Part shown: piece after piece, positions 17,248 to 25,187 of the stretch
How positions within the stretch are numbered: position 1 is the first letter of the stretch
Layout of the letters: every line of letters begins with the position of its first letter
NCBI GenBank assembly: GCA_044222225.1
Contig: JBGANR010000009.1
Span: forward strand, 62,001-126,000
Origin: JBGANR01 sp044222225
Lineage (GTDB): Bacteria > Actinomycetota > Actinomycetes > Mycobacteriales > Mycobacteriaceae
DNA: 64,000 bases
Direction of reading: 5' to 3'
Program-made: the position numbers and the translations under genes
The notes under the pieces: model-generated
Seen by the model: only the letters and a program-made list of their open reading frames with translations
The model's database searches: none
Told to the model about the DNA's origin: nothing

Positions 17248-19077
17248 TCACTCCGCCGACAACGGCGCCGTCCAGACGACGCGCGTCCCACCACCCGGAC
17301 GACGATCGACGGCGAAGGTGCCGTCGACCACCCGGGCCCTGCGGTCGAGGCCGGCGAGCCCGCTCCAGCCGGCCACCTCCGGCAGGCCGACGCCGTCGTC
17401 GGTGACGTCGACGACGAGGTCGTCGGCGACCGAGAGCGTCACCGTCACCTCGGAGGCGTGCGCATGCCGGACGGCGTTGCTCACGGCCTCGCGGACGACG
17501 GCCTCGGCGTGCTCGGCGGTGGCGGCCGCGACGACGTCGAGCGGCCCCGTCATCCGGACCGACGCCCGGATCCCGGTGTCGGCGGTGAGCTCGGTGACGG
17601 CAGCCCGGACGGCGGCTCGCAACGACGTCTGACCCGGCCCGAAACGGTGCAGATCGAAGATCGCCGTGCGGATCTCGCCGATGACCTCCTGCAGCTGGTC
17701 GACGTGGTCGTCGATGCGGGTGGCGATCTCCGGCGGCTCGCCGCCGGGACCGGGAGCGAGCACGCGCAGCGCGCGCCGCCGGGTGCCCTGCATGGCAAGG
17801 CCCACGGCGAAGAGTCGCTGGATGACGTGATCGTGCAGGTCACGGGCGATGCGGTCGCGGTCGGCGAACAGATCGAGCTCATGCCGGTCGGCCCGCGCCT
17901 GGGCCTGCTCCAACGCCAGCGCCGCCTGATCGGCGAACGACTCGGCCAGCGATCGCTGCTCGACGGTGAACCCGGCCCCCCGATCGTCGCGCCGCACGAG
18001 GACGAGCACGCCGCTGACGATCTCGTGCCCGCGCAGCGGCAACACGAGCGCACCGGCCAGATCGACGCCGGTCGCAGCCGAGACGGCGTGGGTGAGGACG
18101 TCGATATCCGGCGGATCGGCGTAGAACACCGAGCGCGGCAGCGGCACGGCCTTCCCCACGACCTGACGGGCGAACGCGCCCACCCCGACCGCGACGACGA
18201 GCTCGGTGACGGACGGCGTCGCCCCCAGCGCGCTGCGGCCGAAATCCGCAGGCAGGGCGATGAGCGCGAGCTCGGCGTCGACGAGCGACCTGGCTCGTTC
18301 GGCGATGAGCCGCAGCGCCTCGTCCGGCTCGTCGGCCCGCAGCAGCGCCGCCCGGACCGCGGCCGCCGCCTCGAGCCACCGCTGCCGCTGCCGCGCCTGC
18401 CCGTACAGCCGCGCGTTGTCGACGGCGATCCCGGCCGCGCCCGCCAGCGCCCGCACGATCGTCTCGTCGTCCTCGGTGAACTGCCGTCCGCCGGCCTTCT
18501 CCGTGAGGTACAGCCGCCCGAAGGTCTCCCCGCGCACGACGATCGGCACACCGAGGAAGGTCTTCATCGGCGGATGGTTCGGCGGAAAACCGACGGACGC
18601 GGGGTGCTGCGCGATGTCCGCGAGCCGCAGCGGACGGCCGGCCCCGACGACGACGCCGAGCACACCGTGCCCCGTCGGCAGCGGGCCGATGAGCTCGCGC
18701 GTCGCGTCGTCGATCCCCTCGTAGACGAACTCGATGAGCCGCCGCGGGGTCGCGGCCGCCGGACCGTCACCGACCGGCGCGCCACTCCCCTGCGCCTCGT
18801 CCCCCGAAACCTCGTCCCCCGAAACCTCGTCGCCCGGCACCTCGTCCGGGCTCTCGTCGGGGTCGAGCACTCCCAGCGCCCCGTAGCGCGCCCCGACGAG
18901 CTCGGCGGCGGCGCGGACTATCCGGTGCAGCGTCAGATCGAGATCGAGCCCCGCCCCGACCTCGATGGCCGCATCCAGCAACGCGCCGACCCGCTCGGTC
19001 CACGGCAGCGGTGCCCGCCCGTCGGGATCCCGCCCGTCGGGCACCCGGCCGCCCGAAGTCGGCTCGTCAGCGGCCAC
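17248..19077 (-). CDS. devS: GAF-domain sensor histidine kinase of the DevS/DosS type
   Basis: A 609-residue sensor with two GAF domains (about 30-225 and 235-405), a HisKA_3 domain with the phospho-His in RDLHDHVIQRLF near residue 420, and a HATPase domain (REAVSNAVRHAHA, DDGVG). In M. tuberculosis DevS/DosT the first GAF binds heme through a His in a motif of the HPPM type; here NHPPMKTFLGVP is present, with another His ten residues earlier (HPASVGF), as in DevS. So a heme gas/redox sensor is likely. Residues about 75-95 form an acidic insert with repeated GDEVS units. It overlaps devR by 11 bases and is co-transcribed. Confidence 0.9.
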   Translation of the reverse strand: MAADEPTSGGRVPDGRDPDGRAPLPWTERVGALLDAAIEVGAGLDLDLTLHRIVRAAAELVGARYGALGVLDPDESPDEVPGDEVSGDEVSGDEAQGSGAPVGDGPAAATPRRLIEFVYEGIDDATRELIGPLPTGHGVLGVVVGAGRPLRLADIAQHPASVGFPPNHPPMKTFLGVPIVVRGETFGRLYLTEKAGGRQFTEDDETIVRALAGAAGIAVDNARLYGQARQRQRWLEAAAAVRAALLRADEPDEALRLIAERARSLVDAELALIALPADFGRSALGATPSVTELVVAVGVGAFARQVVGKAVPLPRSVFYADPPDIDVLTHAVSAATGVDLAGALVLPLRGHEIVSGVLVLVRRDDRGAGFTVEQRSLAESFADQAALALEQAQARADRHELDLFADRDRIARDLHDHVIQRLFAVGLAMQGTRRRALRVLAPGPGGEPPEIATRIDDHVDQLQEVIGEIRTAIFDLHRFGPGQTSLRAAVRAAVTELTADTGIRASVRMTGPLDVVAAATAEHAEAVVREAVSNAVRHAHASEVTVTLSVADDLVVDVTDDGVGLPEVAGWSGLAGLDRRARVVDGTFAVDRRPGGGTRVVWTAPLSAE

Positions 19078-19711
19078 GCCCGGGCTCCCGCTCGAGACGC
19101 GTCGCCAGCACCGCCGCCTGTGTTCGACGCTCGAGATCGAGCTTGGCGAGCAGCCGCGACACGTAGTTCTTGACGGTCTTCTCGGCGAGGAACATCCGCG
19201 CCGCGATCTGCCGGTTGGTCAGTCCCTCGCCGATGAGCGAGAGCAGCGTCCGCTCCTGTTCGCTGAGCGCGGCCAGCGGCGACGGCGCCTCCGGCGCGCG
19301 CAGCCGGTTCATGAGCACCGCCGCCGCGCGGGTGTCCAGCAGCGATTTCCCCGAGCCGACGGCACGCACCGCCGACACCAGGTCGAGCCCCTTGATGTCC
19401 TTGATGACGTAGCCGCCGGCGCCGGCCATGATCGCGTCGATCATCGCCTCCTCGTCGGTGAACGAGGTGAGCATGAGGCAGTTGAGGTTCGGCATGGCCG
19501 ACCGCAACTCCCGGCACAGTTCGACGCCGCTGCCGTCGGGCAGCCGGACGTCCAGCACGGCGACGTCCGGCACCAGCCGCGGGATCCGCGTCAGCGCCTC
19601 GGCGACGCTGCCGGCCTGCCCGACGACGGTGAGGTCGTCCTCTTCTCCCAGCAGGTCGGCGACGCCGCGTCGGACGACCTCGTGGTCGTCGACGAGGAAT
19701 ACGGTCAGCAT
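19067..19711 (-). CDS. devR: Response regulator DevR/DosR (NarL/LuxR family)
   Basis: A 214-residue regulator nearly colinear with mycobacterial DosR. The receiver starts VFLVDDHEVVRRG, the phospho-Asp is in VLDVRLPDGSG, the switch Thr is in LTSFTDEEAM and the Lys is in YVIKDIKG. The LuxR helix-turn-helix has GLTNRQIAARMFLAEKTVKNYVSR. DosR activates the hypoxia/NO dormancy regulon. Preceded by a universal stress protein gene and followed by devS on the same strand, an order identical to Rv3134c-Rv3133c-Rv3132c. It has no promoter of its own that I can see in the 18 bases upstream. Confidence 0.93.
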   Translation of the reverse strand: MLTVFLVDDHEVVRRGVADLLGEEDDLTVVGQAGSVAEALTRIPRLVPDVAVLDVRLPDGSGVELCRELRSAMPNLNCLMLTSFTDEEAMIDAIMAGAGGYVIKDIKGLDLVSAVRAVGSGKSLLDTRAAAVLMNRLRAPEAPSPLAALSEQERTLLSLIGEGLTNRQIAARMFLAEKTVKNYVSRLLAKLDLERRTQAAVLATRLEREPGRGR

Positions 19712-19729
19712 CGAATCAGACTAATCGAG

Positions 19730-20635
19730 TCAGTCGTGCTTCTCGTGCCGCACCACGAGCACCGGGCACGGCGCGTGGTGGACGAGCGAACGACTGACGG
19801 AACCGAGGATCGCGCCGGTGAGCTCACCGTGTCCGCGGCTGCCGACGACGATCAGCTGCGCGTCGTCGGCGTGCTCGAGGAGCACCCGCACGACCTGCCC
19901 GTCGGCGACGATCCGGCGCACGTGCACGTCCGGGTACTTCTCCTGCCAACCGGCGAGCCGCTCGGCGAGGAGCTGCGCCTGCTCGGTGGCTGCGGCCTGG
20001 ATGTCGAAGCCCGCGAAGACGGCGTACTGCCTGGTCATCTCGGTCGGCGCGGTCGTCCAGACGTGCAGGGCCATGAGGTCGACCCCGCGGCGGGACGCCT
20101 CGTCGAAGGCGGCGGCGATCGCCTCTTCACTGCTCGGCGTGCCGTCGACGCCGAGGAGGACGTGGCCGGAGTCCCGGATCTCCCCGTCGGTGTCCGGGCG
20201 GACGATCGCGACCGGACCGTGCCCGTGGCTCACGGCCGACATCGCGACCGAGCCCAGCAGCATCGACCCGAATCCGCCGAGCCCGGTGGCGCCGAGCACC
20301 GTCACCGCGGCGTCCTCGGAGAGTCGGACCAGCTCCCGCGCCGGCAGTCCGCGCGGGTGGATCGACGCCGTCCGGACGTTCGGGTAGGCGTCCTCCACCA
20401 CCTGCCTGGCGGCGGCGAGCACCGCCTGGCCGTCGGCTTCGAGGCGTCCGGAGTACTCGTCCGGCAGGCCGGAGAGCGGAGCCAGCTCGTAGCCGCTGAG
20501 GTCGATGACGTAGACGAGCAGCAGCGTCAGCCTGCGGCGGTCCGCCTCGGCCGCGGCCCACTTCACCGCCTGGAGAGCGGCCTTCGATCCGTCGACGCCG
20601 ACGAGCACATACGGGGTGATCGGTTCTGCGGACAT
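19730..20635 (-). CDS. Universal stress protein with two Usp domains (Rv3134c-like)
   Basis: A 301-residue tandem UspA protein. Each half starts with the Asp-containing strand (VLVGVDGSKAAL; VLLGVDGTPSSEEAI) and ends with the ATP-loop pattern GATGLGGFGSMLLGS or GSRGHGELTGAILGS, so both domains should bind ATP. ATG at 20635 has GGAGG upstream; the longer open frame to 21238 is antisense to the next gene and rejected. First gene of the operon with devR and devS. A DosR box lies in the divergent promoter region, so it is probably part of its own regulon. Confidence 0.9.
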   Translation of the reverse strand: MSAEPITPYVLVGVDGSKAALQAVKWAAAEADRRRLTLLLVYVIDLSGYELAPLSGLPDEYSGRLEADGQAVLAAARQVVEDAYPNVRTASIHPRGLPARELVRLSEDAAVTVLGATGLGGFGSMLLGSVAMSAVSHGHGPVAIVRPDTDGEIRDSGHVLLGVDGTPSSEEAIAAAFDEASRRGVDLMALHVWTTAPTEMTRQYAVFAGFDIQAAATEQAQLLAERLAGWQEKYPDVHVRRIVADGQVVRVLLEHADDAQLIVVGSRGHGELTGAILGSVSRSLVHHAPCPVLVVRHEKHD

Positions 20636-20763
20636 GGAATCTGACCTCCAGACGGCGAACCCGGCGTCCGCCTCTACCTCGACGGTAGGCCGATGCGGAC
20701 GTCCACCACGACGGGCGAAGGGCACCGGTCCACCGGGACCACCGCGACCGGTCGGCGATGTGC

Positions 20764-20783
20764 GCGAGGACGAAAGTCCCTCG
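20764..20783. promoter_or_regulatory. DosR (DevR) binding site
   Basis: Contains GGACGAAAGTCCC, close to the DosR consensus palindrome TTSGGGACTWWAGTCCCSAA (13 of 20 positions, with the core AAAGTCCC intact). It lies between the divergent stress-protein gene and the split-barrel gene, where it could serve both and autoregulate devRS. Confidence 0.65.
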
Positions 20784-20860
20784 GTGCCCGGGCGGATCGG
20801 CCCTGGCCGGCCCGGAGACCAGCGAGCAGGGTGAAGACATCGCAGCGGAAGGAACCTCTG

Positions 20861-21271
20861 ATGACCGCCACCGGAATCGCCACCGTCCTGACCGATGAGC
20901 AAGCGTGGGAACTGCTCGGCACCGAAGACCTCGGACGCCTGGCCACGACCACCCACGACGGCCGAACCGACGTCTACCCGATCAACTACGTCACCGGCGA
21001 CGGACTCATCCTCATCCGCACCCGGCCGGGCTCCAAGCTGGCCGAGCTCGCGACGTTCCCGGAGGTCGTCTTCGAGACCGATCGCATCGACCGGGAGACC
21101 AAGGTCGCGTGGAGCGTCATCGTCCACGCGACGGCCACCATCGATCGCTCGACCGATGCCCTGCTCAAGGTGGAGGCCCTCGGCCTGAGTCCGCTCATCG
21201 AGACCGAGGGCGACGACGTCGTCGTGCTGCACCCGCACGAGATCTCGGCGCGCCGCTTCACGCTGAGCTGA
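20861..21271 (+). CDS. Pyridoxamine 5'-phosphate oxidase-family split-barrel protein
   Basis: A 136-residue single-domain flavin/F420-type split barrel. The family pattern is LLGTEDLGRLATTTHDGRTDVYPINY, then GSKLAELATFPEVVFETD. Small members of this family reduce or bind flavins, F420 or heme, and several belong to the mycobacterial DosR regulon. Start chosen at ATG 20861 with AAGGAA upstream. Divergent from the stress protein-devRS operon and sharing the DosR box, so it is likely induced in hypoxia or by NO. Substrate not known. Confidence 0.82.
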   Translation: MTATGIATVLTDEQAWELLGTEDLGRLATTTHDGRTDVYPINYVTGDGLILIRTRPGSKLAELATFPEVVFETDRIDRETKVAWSVIVHATATIDRSTDALLKVEALGLSPLIETEGDDVVVLHPHEISARRFTLS

Positions 21272-21311
21272 GCGCTCGACCCCGTCCGCCGGCCGACGAC
21301 CCGTGCCAACC

Positions 21312-21361
21312 GAATAGACGCTCCCGCCCCGGTGTCATCACCCCGGGGCGGGAGCGTATTC
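21312..21361. terminator. Strong hairpin terminator between convergent genes (first of two)
   Basis: Arms CGCTCCCGCCCCGG and CCGGGGCGGGAGCG close a short loop, with outer GAATA/TATTC pairing. Ends the split-barrel gene transcript, and can work in the other direction. Confidence 0.75.
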
Positions 21362-21372
21362 GTACCACCCGT

Positions 21373-21397
21373 GCGCCCCGGGGGAACCCCGGGGCGC
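21373..21397. terminator. Second hairpin terminator between convergent genes
   Basis: Perfect 11-base stem GCGCCCCGGGG / CCCCGGGGCGC around GAA, immediately before the stop of the convergent PTS gene. Paired with the hairpin just upstream it forms a double terminator. Confidence 0.7.
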
Positions 21398-21405
21398 GGA
21401 TCGCG

Positions 21406-21795
21406 TCAGCTCGCGGCGTCGGCCGCGACGATCCGGAAGGTGCTGCCCGGCTTGAGGGTCGGCGCCTTGGCGTGCGGCAGGCAGAGATCGCCCGGCAGCT
21501 TGGCCTTGCGATCGCCGTTGAACTTGAGGTCGATGTGGCCGAGCGCGAGCAGGTTCGCCTCGGCGACGCCGCCGATGGCGAGGATCGGGTACGTACGGCC
21601 GTCGATCTCGACGATGTCGCCGACCTCGATCCCGCCCTTCTTGACGGTCGGGCTGTGCAGGACGCTGATGTCGTGCACGGCGGCCGGGGCCTGGTCGCCG
21701 AAGAGGATGAGGAGGCCCTTGCCGGCGAAGGCGGCGACCTGCTTGCCGACGCTGGTGACCTCGGTGGCGTAACGAACGCCCGCGTCGTCGCTCAT
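21406..21795 (-). CDS. Orphan PTS glucitol/sorbitol-specific IIA component
   Basis: A 129-residue protein matching the GutB/SrlB family in length and pattern: TSVGKQVAAFAGKGLLILFGDQAP at the start, the probable phospho-His in VLHSPTVKKGG near residue 46, then PILAIGGVAEANLLALGHIDLKFNG. In other bacteria this subunit passes phosphate from HPr to the sorbitol permease. No IIB/IIC, HPr, enzyme I or sorbitol dehydrogenase is near, so it stands alone, and a regulatory role is as plausible as transport. A nine-codon frame at 21820-21791 (complement) ends in an ATGA overlap with this start and might be a leader. Confidence 0.82.
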   Translation of the reverse strand: MSDDAGVRYATEVTSVGKQVAAFAGKGLLILFGDQAPAAVHDISVLHSPTVKKGGIEVGDIVEIDGRTYPILAIGGVAEANLLALGHIDLKFNGDRKAKLPGDLCLPHAKAPTLKPGSTFRIVAADAAS

Positions 21796-22007
21796 CGGAC
21801 GACCCCCGCACCCGTGCTCATGGTGATGGAACTGCTTTCAGACAAGGGGTCATCTCCTTCAACTCAGCGAGGCCGTGCTCTGCCGGTGACTGTCCGGCGA
21901 TCGCGGCCCATCTATGAACAATTACGCGATTCGAGCGGCCGCCGGGTGATTATCGTCCGACGCGGCTCCGATCGCACACCGGGCTCCGCCGTTCCCTCAA
22001 TTGCACA

Positions 22008-22026
22008 TGACAGTCGTTTTCGTTTA
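22008..22026 (+). promoter_or_regulatory. Possible Zur/Fur-type metal box before the Opp/Dpp-type operon
   Basis: TGACAGTCGTTTTCG matches a generic actinobacterial Zur box (TGAAAATGATTTTCA) at about 10 of 15 positions. It lies roughly 40 bases before the first ATPase gene in an AT-richer segment. The match is only moderate; it could be chance. Confidence 0.3.
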
Positions 22027-22061
22027 CGGTGTTCCGCATCGCCCTCCCAGGAGACATCCCG

Positions 22062-22802
22062 ATGCCCAGCGCCACCGCCCCGCACCACCCCGCCGACACC
22101 CTCGTCGTCGACGACCTCACCGTCCGCAGCCGCACCGAGACGCTGGTCGACGGCGTCTCGCTGCGCGTCGCGCCCGGCGAGGCGGTGACACTGCTGGGCG
22201 CGTCCGGATCGGGTAAATCACTCACCGCGGCCGCCGTCCTCGGCACCCTTCCCGCCACCCTGACGGCCCGCGGACGCATCACCCTCGCCGGCCGCGACGT
22301 CCCGCCCGGCCGGCGTCCGCGCGCCCGCGCCGGGGTGGCCGCCGTCCACCAGGACACGCTCAGCGCGCTCAACCCGTTCGTCCGCATCGGCACCCAGCTC
22401 GGCCTCACGCTGCGGGCGCACGGCGCGGGCCGCGACGACCTCGCCCGCGCCGCCGCCGCACTGCTCGGCGACATCGGCTTCGAGCGGCCCGAGGCGACGC
22501 TGCGCCGGCTGCCGGGCGAGCTCTCCGGCGGTCAGCGACAGCGCGTCTGCCTCGCGCTCGCGTTCGCCTGCAAGCCCTGCCTGCTCATCGCCGACGAGCC
22601 GACGACGGCCCTCGACGTCGTCACACAGGCGCAGGTCATGGACCAGATCGGCCTGCTCCGCGAGCGGCTCGGCACGTCGGTGCTGCTCATCACCCACGAT
22701 CGCGAACTGGCGGCGGCGCGCACCGACCGCCGGCTGCGACTCGCCGCCGGCCGGATCGCCGGCGAGCCGCATACGACCTCGATCTCCCCGGCCGCCGCAT
22801 GA
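22062..22802 (+). CDS. Dipeptide/oligopeptide/nickel-type ABC transporter ATPase (DppD-like)
   Basis: A 246-residue ATPase with Walker A GASGSGKSL, the Q-loop region HQDTLSALNPFVRIG typical of Dpp/Opp/Nik ATPases, signature LSGGQRQRVCLAL, Walker B LIADEPTTALD and switch His in LITHDRE. Shorter than the usual 320 or so because the C-terminal oligopeptide extension is missing. ATG at 22062 has AGGAG 8 bases upstream; the in-frame ATG at 22029 does not. Stop overlaps the next start (ATGA). Confidence 0.9.
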   Translation: MPSATAPHHPADTLVVDDLTVRSRTETLVDGVSLRVAPGEAVTLLGASGSGKSLTAAAVLGTLPATLTARGRITLAGRDVPPGRRPRARAGVAAVHQDTLSALNPFVRIGTQLGLTLRAHGAGRDDLARAAAALLGDIGFERPEATLRRLPGELSGGQRQRVCLALAFACKPCLLIADEPTTALDVVTQAQVMDQIGLLRERLGTSVLLITHDRELAAARTDRRLRLAAGRIAGEPHTTSISPAAA

Positions 22803-23593
22803 CGACCGAACACGATGCGGGCGACTCGACCGGCCTCGTCGCCGCGGGACTCCACTACTCCTACCCGGCCCCGCAACGCTTGCGGCGATCCGGCGAACCC
22901 GCCGCGGACACCGCCGTGCTGCGCGGCGTCGACCTGCACGTCCGCCCCGGCGACCGGCACGCGCTCATCGGCCGCTCGGGCAGCGGGAAGTCGACGCTGT
23001 TGCGCCTGCTGCTCGCCCTCACCGCGCCCGACGCGGGCACGATCCACCTGGACGGACGCCCCGTCGCCCCCGGATCGATGCGCTCGCTGCGCTGGTACCG
23101 ACGCGCCGTCCAGTTCGTTCCGCAGGATCCGATCGGCTCGCTCGAACCACGCTTCAGCGCGGAGCGTTCGGTGCTCGAGCCCCTCGTCCGGCTCGGCGTC
23201 CCCGGCGATCGGCTGGCCCAGGCCCGCGACGCCCTCGACCGCGTCGGCATCGGCGCGCGGCTGCGCGATCGCCGCCCCCGCGAGCTCTCCGGCGGGCAGG
23301 CGCAACGCGTCGCCATCGCGCGGGCGCTCGCGCTGCGGCCGGCGGTCATGCTCGCCGACGAGCCGGTGAGCGGCCTCGACCACGACCTGCGCGATCAGGT
23401 GCTCGACCTGCTCGGCGAGCTCGCGGCCGACGGCCTGGGCATCCTCTTCGTCTCCCACGATCTCGACGCCGTCGCCCGGCTGTGCGACACGGCGTCGATC
23501 CTCGCCGACGGCCGCGTCGTCGAGCAGGGCCCGACGTCGACGCTGCTGCGCAGCCCACGGCATGCGGCGACCCGCGAGCTCGTCGGCCTCTGA
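22799..23593 (+). CDS. Dipeptide/oligopeptide/nickel-type ABC transporter ATPase (DppF-like)
   Basis: A 264-residue second ATPase. Walker A GRSGSGKSTLL, Q-loop VPQDPIGSLEPR, signature LSGGQAQRVAIAR, Walker B VMLADEPVSGLD and switch His VSHDLDA. The pair of ATPases with one binding protein and two permease domains makes a complete Opp-type importer. Translationally coupled to the preceding gene; 82 bases containing a parS site separate it from the binding-protein gene. Substrate could be a peptide, a metal or a metallophore. Confidence 0.9.
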   Translation: MTTEHDAGDSTGLVAAGLHYSYPAPQRLRRSGEPAADTAVLRGVDLHVRPGDRHALIGRSGSGKSTLLRLLLALTAPDAGTIHLDGRPVAPGSMRSLRWYRRAVQFVPQDPIGSLEPRFSAERSVLEPLVRLGVPGDRLAQARDALDRVGIGARLRDRRPRELSGGQAQRVAIARALALRPAVMLADEPVSGLDHDLRDQVLDLLGELAADGLGILFVSHDLDAVARLCDTASILADGRVVEQGPTSTLLRSPRHAATRELVGL

Positions 23594-23616
23594 CACCCAG
23601 ACACCCACAAGGGCGC

Positions 23617-23632
23617 TGTTTCACGTGAAACA
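23617..23632. other. parS centromere site
   Basis: TGTTTCACGTGAAACA, a perfect 16-base palindrome identical to the bacterial ParB-binding parS consensus. It lies in the short gap between the DppF-like ATPase and the binding protein. ParB loading here would help organise and segregate the chromosome origin region, so the window may be origin-proximal. No parA/parB or other oriC gene is visible. Confidence 0.85.
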
Positions 23633-23675
23633 CAGCCGTCTCCGCTGACCCCCACCCCCATCGATGAGGATCTCC

Positions 23676-25187
23676 ATGTCACACACCCTCGCCCGCCGTC
23701 CGCTCGCTCTCGCTCTCGCGGCGGCGTCGGTCATCGCGCTCGGCGGCTGCTTCGCCGACGGCGGCACCACCGGCTCCGCCGACCGGATCTCGCTGGCCAT
23801 GCTCCAACCGCCCCGCTCGGGGCTGACGCCGCTGTCCGACGACGCGTTCAAACTCTCCCGATGGAGCACCGCCGAGACGCTCATCAAGCTCGACGCCGAC
23901 GGCGACGCGCAGCCCGGCCTGGCCACCTCCTGGCGTCAGACCGACCCGCTGACCTGGGGCTTCACCGTCCGTGACGGCGTCCGGTTCCACGACGGCACCC
24001 CGCTGACCGCCGAACGCGCGGCAGCGTCCATCGTCGCGGCGACGAAGGCGACGCCGGTACCGCGCATCCTCGACGGCGTCACGCTCACGGTCAGCCACAG
24101 CGAGAACACCGTGACCATCCGCACCGCCGATCCCGACCCGCTGGTGCCGCAGCGGCTGTCCAGCCCGCAGCTCGCGATCCTCGCCGCCAAGGCGTACGAG
24201 GGCAAGGTCGTCTCACCCGTCGGCACCGGCACGGGCCCGTTCCGGCTGACGGCCGTCGACGGCACGAGCGGCGCGACGCTGGAGCGCTTCGACGACTATT
24301 GGGGTGAGAAGGCCAAGGCCGCGGGCATCGACGTCACGTTCGTGCCGGACGGCACCGCCCGCGCCGCCGCACTGCGCACCGGGACGGCGCAGCTCGTCGA
24401 GGCGGTGCCGGTCGGGCAGGCCGGCAACGTCGACCCGTCGCTCATCCACGAGGTGCCGATGCCGCGCACCAACACGCTGTATCTCAACACCAAGCGCGGA
24501 CCGTTCGCCGACCCGACCGTCCGCGCCGCCGCCCGGGCCGCGATCGACCGGGCGGCCGTCGTCGCCGGCGTCTACGAGGGCCGGGCCGACGTCGCCGCGG
24601 GCCTGCTCGGCCCCGCGCTGCCCTGGGCCGCCGAGGAGCGGGACGCCGCCTACGCCGCGTCCCTCGCCGACGGCCGGGCGCAGCCCGCCAAGGTCTCGGG
24701 CGTCAAGATCACCCTCGGCACCTTCACCGACCGCGCCGAGCTGCCCGAGGTCGCCGTCCTGCTCGCGCAGCAGCTCCAGGCCGCCGGCTTCGAGGTGGTC
24801 CAGGACGTCCGCGAGTACCAGTACATCGAGAAGGACGCCCTCGACGGCCGCTTCGACGCCTTCATCCTCTCGCGGGCGACCGTCCTCGACTCGGGCGATC
24901 CGGTGGCGTATCTGTTCAGCGACTTCGCCTGCGCCGGCTCCTTCAACATCTCGCAGTTCTGCGACGCGGGCGTCGACGCCGCGCTGAAGAAGGCCTCGGC
25001 CACCGCGGCCGGGCCGGAACGCCGCAAGGCGATCGCCGCCGCCGAGGCCCTCATCCTGCGCCACGACGCGGCCGTCCCGATGCTGCACGAGCGCGTCATC
25101 CAGGGCGAGGCGGCGGGCCTGTCCGGTGCCGAGCGCGACCCGCGCGAGCGCATGCTCGTCACCTCGGCCACGGTGCGGGCCGAGTGA
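23676..25187 (+). CDS. Family 5 extracellular solute-binding lipoprotein (DppA/NikA type)
   Basis: A 503-residue lipoprotein: signal with lipobox ALGGC, then the SBP_bac_5 pattern (GLATSWRQTDPLTWGFTVRDGVRFHDGTPLTAE region, GTGPFRL, and ALKKASATAAGPERRKAIAAAE near the end). It captures the substrate of the Opp-type importer. ATG at 23676 preferred, with GAGGA five bases before; ATG at 23664 is upstream of that signal. Stop overlaps the permease start (GTGA). Confidence 0.9.
   Translation: MSHTLARRPLALALAAASVIALGGCFADGGTTGSADRISLAMLQPPRSGLTPLSDDAFKLSRWSTAETLIKLDADGDAQPGLATSWRQTDPLTWGFTVRDGVRFHDGTPLTAERAAASIVAATKATPVPRILDGVTLTVSHSENTVTIRTADPDPLVPQRLSSPQLAILAAKAYEGKVVSPVGTGTGPFRLTAVDGTSGATLERFDDYWGEKAKAAGIDVTFVPDGTARAAALRTGTAQLVEAVPVGQAGNVDPSLIHEVPMPRTNTLYLNTKRGPFADPTVRAAARAAIDRAAVVAGVYEGRADVAAGLLGPALPWAAEERDAAYAASLADGRAQPAKVSGVKITLGTFTDRAELPEVAVLLAQQLQAAGFEVVQDVREYQYIEKDALDGRFDAFILSRATVLDSGDPVAYLFSDFACAGSFNISQFCDAGVDAALKKASATAAGPERRKAIAAAEALILRHDAAVPMLHERVIQGEAAGLSGAERDPRERMLVTSATVRAE

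Noticed and set aside
16142..17632. Long + frame across the aldo-keto reductase, the gap and devS
   Set aside because: Overlaps two real genes in other frames and shows no domain.
17155..19173. Long + frame opposite devS
   Set aside because: Antisense shadow without any domain; devS motifs are unambiguous on the minus strand.
20710..20740. Second DosR box in the stress-protein promoter (GGGACCACCGCGACC)
   Set aside because: Only the half-site GGGAC matches; the other half does not fit the consensus.
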